A DNA stretch of 64,000 nt from Gonapodya prolifera JEL478 (taxonomy: Eukaryota > Monoblepharomycota > Monoblepharidomycetes > Monoblepharidales > Gonapodyaceae), in assembly GCA_001574975.1 (NCBI GenBank), contig KQ965833.1, positions 8,470-72,469 of the forward strand. The letters run 5' to 3'. The translations under genes and the position numbers were made by a program. This document shows positions 11,465 to 22,730 of this stretch, piece by piece. Below the pieces are notes generated by a model. That model was not told where the DNA came from. It searched no databases and worked only from the letters and a program-made list of their open reading frames with translations. Positions within the stretch are counted from its first letter, which is position 1; each line of letters opens with the position of its first letter.

Positions 11465-12618
11465 TTAGTGTCTGAAGAGGAATGCAGTTACAATGGACCC
11501 CACTGCATTCACACTACAATGGCTCACCAGTATTATAACCGCTGCAATTATGGCAACGATCAGCAGCAACCAGCACATTTTGTTCCTTGCAAGCTTTTGG
11601 TAGCGACTTGCAGTGCGGAGCTCCACATTTGCCGTTTCCACATTAGACGCAACGCTCACCACATTTGACTCTATATTGTCTGGATGCAGCATGTTGGATT
11701 AGCACTAAATGAGCGCATCGCAGGAACACTCTTACCTAGCATATACTGCTGCTCATGTACAATGGTGCCCAAATCCCGGAAGATTTCATTTACTTCCAAA
11801 ATTGATGTCTCGATCTGCTTCAAGTCCTCTTCCCTCTCGGCAATAATAGCGTCATTGTACTCAATCTCATTGTCAAGTAGCTGAATCTGAGCTGATCTGG
11901 GAATGGGTGAGGACCACTTTTGGTGGGCCTCCGGCATTGGCGGCACAACACATTTTTAAAACTTACTGGCCGGATGACCTTGCCATTAGCGGTGCGTTGA
12001 CATCGTCGTCATCGTCGTCTCTTGCAAAATGTGAAGAAGGTTTCAACCGAGCTGTGCCCCCCTCGACCGATGCGACATCTCACTGTGCTTTGACTTGTTC
12101 AAGGAGCGACCGCTCATTTTCTGCCACAACTTTTGAGACTGCTTGAAATCGCTTCAGAACATCTTCCATATCCCTCCCCAATTTCGATTGTGCGTTCAGA
12201 CGTTGTTTCTACACATTCACAGAAAGGTGGATACGTGGCGAGAGGTCTTAACCAGAGGCTTGTCGCAGATTCTACCTACGCTTTGAACCGTTGAGGGAGA
12301 GGACAGCTTTTTGATATCGAAAACCGTCTGCCGAATCATCATCCGAGTGTCCTCGGTGAGGGAGTGTCTGGAGAGAACCACAACACCGTCACGAGACGGC
12401 AGCTTCTCCAACAGCCATCAAACACCCAACAGCTTCGCACGGAGTGCAGCGTTGTCCCGGTTTGTTCCCAACGTGGCCGATAAGCGTTGAATCTGGGCAG
12501 TGTTGGAAGCCATGGAAAATATCGATCGGGAAATCGCGTCCGTCGATAATCGAAATGCTCGGTCATCGTCCAGTTGGTCTCGTCCTCTTTCTAGGTCCGT
12601 AGCGTCGCCGAAAGACAT
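11465..12618 (-). CDS. PEP12: Qa-SNARE, syntaxin-7/Pep12 type (endosomal)
   Basis: Tail-anchored t-SNARE. The first exon (12618 inward) gives a syntaxin Habc start with IQRLSATLGTNRDNAALR. A second gives MMIRQTVFDIKKLSS, and a third KQRLNAQSKLGRDMEDVLKR. An acidic linker (DDDDDDVNAPL) follows, then the SNARE helix (EVNEIFRDLGTIVHEQQYML). That helix is joined by a phase-1 intron at 11680-11735 to DNIESNVVSVASNVETA, a basic stretch and a C-terminal membrane anchor (WLLLIVAIIAAVIILV). The zero-layer Gln is present in HEQQ. These features are known of the syntaxin-7/Pep12 branch, which drives fusion at endosomes and vacuoles. The splices after exon 1 and before the acidic linker do not keep frame with any clear GT..AG pair, so small errors or unusual introns are possible there. 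USE1 lies about 470 bp upstream on the same strand. Confidence 0.85.
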
Positions 12619-13089
12619 TGGTGGTGGTGGGATCCGAACTTGCTGAATAATTCAGCCGAACGTCGAATCAACGAAGCTACCGCACTATCTTTGGGGCCGT
12701 TTCTTTCGGAGCTTGCACGGATGTACATCAAAGAGCCAGTAAGTATTTGGGTCGTGATACCATCTCGTCAAGTTCATCTTTTGGTCCCCGAGCTCGTTCG
12801 TTCTTCACATGTTCGCCGAATCGTCAGCAACACACATGCCAAAATAGACCAAGTAAAATGTATTTCTTGAGGCTATTTTCAGCGTTTTCATGTCCTCTTG
12901 ACTCTTCTGTGAAAAGGCAACATCTCCGATAACGCTCCAGTTCCATCCGAAACCTACTCTTCCGATTCTGGTCTTCCTTCTGGAGACATCTGAATAAAGA
13001 GGGTCGCAAAAGGGGATGGTGACATTTGTAGAACAATGTGGAAAAGTTCCTGAATATAATTATATGCATTCTTACAACGGGCACAGTTT
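12619..13089. other. intergenic region between two SNARE genes
   Basis: About 470 bp holding the 3' flank of USE1 and the upstream region of the Qa-SNARE, both on the minus strand. Short open frames here match nothing. No promoter motif can be named with confidence. Confidence 0.5.
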
Positions 13090-14215
13090 TTACCCAGGGA
13101 CGACACGCAACACGACGAAAGTGAAAGCAAAAAGTAAGATCGTTATCCAGACCATTGCCCACATCATAACTGCGGTACTCCAAAAGCTCTCAGGGAGTTG
13201 ACGCAAGCGGTCGCGCTCCTTCTTGAGCTGTTTGAAGTTTGTGTCAGTTTCCGTTGAGACGCTATCCATCACCTGACGATGCAATTTAGAAGTTGATTAG
13301 GTGAAACCATTTGACGATTCAAACTGCTCGTATTTTCTGATCTTGTTTTATCAAAGCTCCGAAAGAAGTCGCATTTGATTTCAGCGCACCAGTCATTCGA
13401 ATAAGATCCTCGGTCAAATCTGCCTGTTCATTATTTCTGCGTCTGCGAATCGACTTGGTTCCAGCATCCGCCACGTTGACATCGTCTCCAAATCGCGATC
13501 TTCAAATAACCAAAACGTTTGTCACCGTAAAGGCACCGAGTCAAAAAAAAATCAATCCAAACCTTTGGACAACTTTTGGTTCAACGGTGTGACCTAGTTC
13601 TGGTAGAGGCGGTGCCCGTGGACTTCGAATCTGTTTTAAACACGTTATCTTTCAGATTGTTTTCATCTTGCGAAACCACTTGACCAGTCACCTGTTCGAA
13701 AGAAACATCACTTGCCTCCGTTTTCTCTCCTTCTTCGCGCAAGTTCGGATCCCAAAAGGTTGGAAGTTCTCTTGACTCAAAGCCAACGCAACGTGAATTC
13801 CCCGTAACTTAAGACGCCCAGTCCCATTCCTCACCATTAGCTGTTCTGAAAGTCGTGCTACCTGCATTCATTCAAATGTGTGAACTCAAGATGAGATGTT
13901 GGGCCAATGAGCAAGGCAGTACCCTTTCTCGAATGTCTGCCACTGCATCGTCGCTCGTCTCACGGAGCCTGAAATCGACAGCTTCTGAGTTTTCCCGCTG
14001 GCGGTGGTTCGAAATAGGGCCTCGAACCAGAGCTGATCCACCAACAGCTCGTCGAATAACTGTGTCGCAGTGATGAAATTTCGCCTTCAAGCAAAGAACT
14101 GAAGCTCCCCCAGAAGCGACGATGCATCTTCTTGCTCAGCCTTGATCAGCGCAAGGAGCCTCGTCAATGTGATTTCAGTCTGTCGGTGATTGGGAAGAAA
14201 TGTCTCTGGAGACAT
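13090..14215 (-). CDS. USE1: USE1-family SNARE (ER, retrograde traffic)
   Basis: The C-terminal half matches Use1/Slt1, the Qc-like SNARE that accepts Golgi-to-ER vesicles. It has LTEDLIRMTGALKSNATSF, then IKQDQKI with Asp where other Use1 proteins carry it at the zero layer, then STETDTNFKQLKKERDRL. A membrane anchor (VMMWAMVWITILLFAFTFVV) and a five-residue lumenal tail follow. A 13.3-kb intron (GTTTGA..CAG) joins the helix in phase 0. The start at 14215 (MSPETFLPNHRQTEITL, then TRLLALIKAEQED) fits the family's N-terminal LxRLL helix. An in-frame TGA at 14087-14089 breaks the N-terminal part unless an atypical short intron removes it. The middle exons (VARLSEQLM, then ELPTFWDPNL) need two small introns. 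Its start codon is 69 bp from that of MED22, so they share a bidirectional promoter. Confidence 0.75.
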
Positions 14216-14284
14216 CACCTTGTGACCATAGCAGGACGACTCTCTTCTGCAGCAACATACAGCGCTGGTTCCTGCTCCATTTTA
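14216..14284. promoter_or_regulatory. bidirectional promoter, USE1 / MED22
   Basis: Only 69 bases separate the divergent start codons of USE1 (minus) and MED22 (plus). Both transcripts must start here or within the opposite gene. No TATA box is evident. Confidence 0.5.
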
Positions 14285-14702
14285 ATGGCATACGAAGATC
14301 AGGAGAGGAAGCTAGACGCAGCGCTGCGCGAGCTCACAGATGCACTCAGCGGCATCATATCTTCAGCGCAAGTCGAAGGCAAAGGAATGACATCTTTGGC
14401 GCAAAATCGAATGGCGCAAGCAACGGAAGCATCAAATATTGTAGGTGAATCCCCAGAGCGTTCAACGTTACAGGATTTTCGAGACTTCCGTTGGCAAGGT
14501 GCGATCCGGAGAATCGATTCTTTCAATCACCGACGGTTTGCGCCAATCGCTTCTGCTGCATGATTATCGTGACATTGCAGCCCAGATGACTCGGAGGCGT
14601 GCGACAATTTTAGAAGCATCGGAAGATGATGAACACATGAACACGACAATACAAAAGTTACAGCGTGTACTAACACGAATAGAGGAAGGGAATAATGGTT
14701 GA
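14285..14702 (+). CDS. MED22: Mediator complex subunit 22
   Basis: Two exons (14285-14440 and 14484-14702) give a 124-residue, mostly helical protein. The first exon has LRELTDALSGIISSAQVEGK and the second VGKVRSGESILSITDGLRQS followed by LLLHDYRD. This mirrors the Med22/Surf5 pattern (KIE...; [22 protein letters not shown] in animals). Med22 sits in the Mediator head module with Med11 and links activators to RNA polymerase II. The length fits compact fungal Med22. The 43-bp intron (GTAGGT..GAG) keeps frame in phase 0. The stop codon ends at 14702, three bases before the first in-frame ATG of the condensin gene on the same strand. Confidence 0.7.
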
Positions 14703-14705
14703 AAA

Positions 14706-17565
14706 ATGAGAAAACAAGCGGTTGTTTCGAAATTGAGCGCACCAAATTTTTTGGCAAAACGCGTCCGTGCACCCAACTTTGCGCCAGATTCTCTCCACTC
14801 CGCATCCATGGTGAACGCCGTTGATATCGAAAAGGCTGAGCGACGCAAGAGTGCAATCGATGACCTAAAGCGACGCAGGTGAGGTCGAGGCTTTGGGTTC
14901 GAAGCTGCGTGTGCCTTTCGACGCCGATGGGGCCAGTTCCATCAACTGTTTCCTCCGATGTGATAGGAGTTCTGTCTTTTTTGGGCGTGTTTCTGGCGGT
15001 GTGCCATCAGCGACTAAGAACTTGGATCCATCTGAGGTGAACAAGAAGTTCGAGGAATGGATGCGTATTGCCGCCGATAATGTGAGCGCCAGAAAGAATT
15101 TCGATGTCTTCGATTGATTTTGTTTCAGACAACTCCTTTACGAAGAAAATCACCTCCACAAATTCGTGGACTGTCGCGTTGATCGACTACTTTGCAGATT
15201 TGGATATTTTGCGGGAAGGTCGTGGGTCGGTTCACTGCTATTCTCCCCATCTTTAGTCCGTTGTTGACTTGCGCCTTTCAGTGAAATCAACTTCCAAAAG
15301 GTGGATCAATGAACAGTTTGTCCCCACGTGTTCTACCCTTCTCAACACTTTGTGTGCAGGCATCTTGTACGCTTGATGCCTCAGTCAAGGTATACACAAC
15401 ACGTGTTGACTCTGTTGCTACGGAAACCGGGAAACTTCTCTCTGGCCTCGCGGAAAGTAAATCTGGTTCGAAATTGCCTTTCTTTCTCGGAATGGGTCGC
15501 ATCATTGAAAGAAAACACTTTTCTTTAGAGAACTTATCCCGTAAAAGTGAAGAAGATGATCTCGGCGAGCGCGGTGCAGCTCGCTTGAAGGTGTAGTTGA
15601 GCAGATCAGCATAACTTCGGCCACATCACAACATAAAATCTGAAATTTCAGGGACATCGAGCAACGAACACACTGGAAAAGGAATCCAACCTGGATGTGA
15701 AGAAGTACGATTTGGAGTTTACAGTCGATCCGCTTTTCAAGAAAACATGCGCCGATTTCGACGAGGTATGGTTAATATATTTTATGCCTAAATTGATATC
15801 TCACCGTGGTTTCTGAAAAGGGTGGAGCGAGAGGTCTATTGTTGAATCACCTTTCACTCTTTGGTCAGGGGATGATTGTTTTTGACTCGAGCGACGCGGC
15901 AGCAACAAACACGCGAGATGACATTGAAATGGAAGTCGGACCGCTGCCGATCACAGACGTATCCAAGTTTGCAGGTAATGTCTGCCTCTGGCGTGGCCTG
16001 GAGCGTTGAACAACGAACTCTTACTCTCCACAGAGATATTCAATATTGCGGTCACACAAGAATTTGTTGATGCAGAATTGTGTCCCAGCCTGGCATCATT
16101 GCGATCCCCAAACAACGAGGTACTGACTGCTTTTCCTATGGACCCGATATTCGAAAATGCAGATGCAGACGATTATGATGACGTCGGACCACTTCCGGAC
16201 TTGCAACACGACATGGATGAAGTGCCTTATGATTTACCAGAGGAACGAAGTGACGACAGCTTCGGAGAAGACGACGGGGCTCATCCAACTATCGCAAATT
16301 TTGTCGCCACCTCTCAAAATGATGGGGCGCTATTCGAGTATTTTGATTCAATGATGTTGCGCAACTGGGCGGGTCCTGAACGGTGGAAAGCGCAGAGGGA
16401 CATGAAAGGTGCAATATTTATATTTCGGACGTCACACGGCTTTCGCTAATCATCACTTCATAAGCAATTCGTCGCGACAAGTCGAAGGTCGAAGCTCCGA
16501 CGGCCAAAAAAGAGCGGAGGAGTCCTCTCATTGATTTTTCCAACAGGGATGAAGAAATCGATTCGGATACACCATTCAAACCCGCCAAATCTATACCCAA
16601 ATTGGCAGCTACATCCACTGAGACGTTTTTACTTCCAGAAGATGAACGCATCTCCTCCAAGAGCTTCCTTTCTCTCTTTCTAAAACCCAAATTCAAGGTG
16701 AGCATAGAAGCCACTGTTACTTCCCCACCCTTTTGCAATATCGTTCATTCTGGCCAGGCTGCATTGCGAGGAGTCGAGTCTCGTGGTGAATATTCCTCCA
16801 TTTCAAAAGCCTCTGTCAACTGCATTCCCAAGGTATTTTTAGGGACTTTGAGCCGACCGAACGACGTTGAAGTGACCGATTCGGATGCAAATCCATTTGA
16901 AATTGGTGAGTGGCTTCTTTTATTTGTACCCCGACTATAAAATATAATCGAAGTTCCCAAACTCAAATCTAGATCAGACACAATATTTCTTGGACGCAGA
17001 TGAAGACGACGAAGGCTTTGAACAAACAGGGCTTGATTCTATCGGACTTTTGCAAGATTCTATACTTGGATCCAACGCACTATCAGTTCTCTCAGGTTCA
17101 AAAACTCACACGGGCACTGACTATGCGAGCCAGCTTGTTACCGCTCCGAAGAAAACGGCGAAACACACAATAAAGTACGACCGCACAGCCAAAAAAGTCG
17201 ATGTAAAGAAGCTCAAGGATAATATCTGGAAGTCTCTCGATGTGAGTACTTTGCGGGGTATGAATTGATCTGTCGGTCGACACAACAGTGTAAATCACTT
17301 AGGAACATCTCAACGAGAAAGAAGAAAAGCAGCAATTCAGCTCTATTGTGCGAGACCTCCAAACATTTTACCCACAGCAAAAGTTGAAGGACATTTCTGT
17401 TCCATTCGTCTTTATTTGCCTTTTGCATTTGGTATGGATATTTGGACGTTTCAATTGGTTGTTCTTTCTTTGACCAAACGTCATCGTTCGATCGCATAGG
17501 CAAATGAGAAGACTCTCGCAATTGATCAAAGTTCTCTGACGGAGCTAACTGTCTACAATCCTTAA
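14706..17565 (+). CDS. BRN1: condensin complex subunit 2 (Barren / CAP-H / Brn1 kleisin)
   Basis: The kleisin of condensin I closes the Smc2-Smc4 ring and compacts mitotic chromosomes. About ten exons splice cleanly in frame. Hallmarks in order are: VNKKFEEWMRIAADN with NSWTVALIDYFADLDIL (about 15040-15225), EINFQK joined to ASCTLDASVKVYTTRVDSVA, and TNTLEKES with DLEFTVDPLFKKTCADFDE. GGARGLLLNHLSL and a VGPLPDLQHDMDEVPYDLP acidic segment follow. The C-terminal winged-helix part has KKLKDNIWKSLD, then DISVPFVFICLLHLANEK. The Met at 14706 gives an N-terminal basic stretch typical of Brn1, but it lies only three bases after MED22; Met 14808 is the in-frame alternative. The stop at 17563-17565 is 30 bp from the convergent HIS7 stop. 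Confidence 0.92.
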
Positions 17566-17595
17566 TGTAGTGCGATTTATTTTCCTTCATGTATC

Positions 17596-19141
17596 TTACG
17601 TGCTGGTAATATCGCAAGTGCTCTGTGCCTCATCATTAGTGCCTGGCTCCTCTTTGGCATTTTCAATGGTCGCCGTCCATTTTGGCTTCGCGTTACCCGG
17701 TCGGCGTGAAATCTTTCGCGCACGCCGATCCAAATGCGCTTCAACGTCCGTTAGTGACACACCCATACTAGCACATCGCACCAACGCAAAGTATATCAGG
17801 TCCGCCGCTTCCCACGCAACGTCGNTTGGTGTCTGAGCCTGGCAGAGTTCTTCCGCCTCCTCCATAATTTTGGATTCCAACAATTTCGAATCATTGAAAA
17901 GCCGCTGGGTATAGGACCCGGGTGGAGAGCTCTTCTTCCTACTTTGAAGGAGAGCATCCAACGCGGTTATACCGCTGTCACCACCATAGCAAGTTCGGGT
18001 GTTCAGATGACAGAAGCCTTCCGAATATAACATTGAAAGGAAAATCAAAACTCCGCCGCCTTATCTAACCTGGTACAAGAGCTCACCTGGCTCGTCTTGG
18101 TGCACCATGAACCGCAAACAGTCCTTGTCACAGTCGACATCCATTCGGAGTAACTTCTGCATCGCCCCCGATGTTAGTCCTTTAATCCAAAGCCCACGCG
18201 AACGGGAGTGGTAAACACCATTCCCACTTCGTATCGCTTCACTGATGCTCTTAACCGACGAATAAGCGACGCCAAGAGCAACACGTTGCTCATCCACAAC
18301 TACAGTGGTGAAGAGTCCGTCGGAGCGATCCGTGACCAAGCATGAGCAGAATGCATCGCCCACGTCAAGTTTTCCTAGCATAATAAAATAATACGTCAAC
18401 AAAAGCCTGCTCCGAATTGAAGGAGAAATCACCACTCGACACACCTTCTTCTGGAGACCCTATTGTAAGCATTGATGAGTCAACTAAGACGTCCACCCCA
18501 CTTTTATCGAGGGCCCCGACAAGCTGTGCAGTCGCAGGCGGTTCGCCCAAACTGATTGCGCAACTTCGGGCGAACCCATCCTGAGTTTTCGGCAACACTC
18601 CTTTCAAAAGGCCCAAGACGTCCCGTGGAGACTCCAGCGTAACACTATGGCTACCTTTGCTTAGGGCTGCTTCTGGAGGAGACGAGGTGGTTGAAGTCAG
18701 GAAATCCAAAATGTATCCAGAGCAATGAGGATTGCAAATGTCTATCCACTGCGCTGCAGATTGAGGTCCTTCGATCTCAAACGAAACAACAACTCTCTCT
18801 GATGGAAATCCACGCAACAGGTCCAAAAATCCTTGAATATTCTCTGAAGAGGGTGATCGCGGAAAGGGAAAGACGAACTTCGATGCACCGGAGTCCAACG
18901 CCGTTAGAGCAACCTCTCCAAGGGAGCCGCTACCTGCCGTGTCGTCATGTGCATCTGATTCGATCCGTACCCAAATCGTGGCGTGTGGGATTGTCAAAAG
19001 TTCTTTGACAGTGGTGGAGAGCTGTGCCTTCGATGCCACCAACAGCACATCTCCAACAGTCTTGAGCTTTTCTAGCAGAGAGCTAGTACCGTCGTTCTCA
19101 TGCTCATGCGAATTGCGGATGTCGAGCTTTGGAATCAGCAT
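17596..19141 (-). CDS. HIS7: bifunctional phosphoribosyl-AMP cyclohydrolase / phosphoribosyl-ATP pyrophosphatase
   Basis: Carries out steps two and three of histidine synthesis. Three exons (19141-18433, 18374-18087, 18017-17596) join in phase 1 both times and give 472 residues. Residues 1 to about 235 are the fungal HIS4/HIS7-type N-terminal region. The HisI cyclohydrolase domain follows (DGLFTTVVVDEQRVALGVAY, GNGVYHSRSRGLWIKG, DVDCDKDCLRF, with the Zn-binding Cys pair region ending in GFCHLNTRTCYGG). The HisE pyrophosphatase helix (KIMEEAEELCQAQT, DVAWEAADLIYFAL) comes last. There is no histidinol dehydrogenase domain, as in S. pombe His7 and unlike S. cerevisiae HIS4. One base of the HisE region is N (17825), making a Lys or Asn codon. 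The gene is convergent with BRN1. Confidence 0.92.
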
Positions 19142-19345
19142 TGCAAGGCGGGTTTTGGTTTTCTTTGCACTGTAGTTACATACTGTAATACTATATCATA
19201 TTCTTTAATGTTTGGAAGCATTTTCAATCCTTTGATGCTTGCAGTCGCAGAGTATCGAGCTTCGTTGTAGCTAACTGATGGATCAGTGTGAGTGTAATAT
19301 GAAAAATGAGACGGAAGGACACCAGCAGGAAGAAGTTGTTCAAAT

Positions 19346-19779
19346 TTAACGCACCAAATCAAGCAGCATCGACAGTTTGAACTTCAGCAAGTGATTCTCA
19401 CTCTCCAGCACTCGAATTCTCTCCTCAGCTGATACTAAACGATCAGCAAAGTCTTGTGATTCCTCTGGCGTGACAAACGAATTCCATTGTCTCAGCACAA
19501 CTCGGTGACCCGCGCGAGATGGTGTCAATACTCTCACCTGTAAGCCACGCTGTACCATCGTACATGGCAGTCAGTCCCCCAAGGTTCATCTCGATTGGGT
19601 CATTCGAATCATTGAACTGAAACTGACGGACTTCACTTGTCGGCGACCTTACGAAGGTACGCCTTTTGGTCGGACGACTCTTTCAAGTGTAGAAACAGAG
19701 ATTTTACCGTTTGATCGACTCGCTAAACCGTCGAAGTTGGCGCTTGACGTCCATAGGCGAATGAAGTGCTGTGCCTCAT
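19346..19779 (-). CDS. CBY: Chibby-family protein (basal body / cilium)
   Basis: Three exons (19779-19729, 19679-19538, 19500-19346) join in frame to 115 residues, close to the 126 of human CBY1. The N-terminal part is basic and Ser/Thr/Pro-rich (SRPTKRRTFVRSPTSEV). The family's core follows: EMNLGGLTAMYDGTAWLT, lining up with TMNLAGQSLKFENGQWIAE of Chibby. The end is a leucine coiled coil, ERIRVLESENHLLKFKLSML then LDLVR, matching EENNLLRLKVDILLDML. In animals Chibby acts at the distal appendages of basal bodies during ciliogenesis and also binds beta-catenin; only the first role makes sense in a fungus. The introns are short (49 and 37 bp), and the first donor (GTTTAG) is weak, so exon 1 is the least certain part. 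The match was made by eye. It lies between HIS7 and PAP1, all on the minus strand. Confidence 0.65.
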
Positions 19780-20078
19780 CTGCACCGCACGAATTGGTAC
19801 CAACCCCTTAGCCGTAACATTCGTTTTAAGCGAAACGGACATGAGGGTTCCGAGATCAAAATCATCGACGAAATCCTCGGTTGTACGTAACTGTACCCTC
19901 ATGTTGATATGTATACTTTTCTCTGCACAGCAGTGCGAAATAGCGCCGAGCCTCCTTCTTAATCCACTATACAATCTCAATTTACATGAAAACTAGGCTA
20001 GTGCATGTCCGCCGAGCTGTCAAGAACCCTCCGGTGCTACTCATGCAAATCTATGAGATCCAATAATAGTGAATAAAT
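19780..20078. other. intergenic, 3' flank of PAP1
   Basis: About 300 bp upstream of the Chibby gene and downstream of PAP1. The true PAP1 end may extend into it, because the final PAP1 exons are poorly defined. No other feature is visible. Confidence 0.4.
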
Positions 20079-22514
<2,436 letters not shown>

Positions 22515-22730
22515 AGAGAGCTCCTGAACGTTCGAGGGAGAGAGCAGCCGGGCTTTCGAAATGTCGTGGAACGAACCCTGACGGTGGCAGCCACTCATTT
22601 CACCAAGTACCATTTTCCCCTCTGCGCTCCCGATTCTGGCATAATTTACAAATTCGTACATTCAAAGCCATAGACGAAGACGCCACTTCAAGTCCAAAGT
22701 CATCAAATCAAAACTCATGACGTCCCAAAG

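Noticed and set aside
17596-19141. Trifunctional HIS4
   Set aside because: No histidinol dehydrogenase sequence follows the HisE domain, and BRN1 occupies the space.
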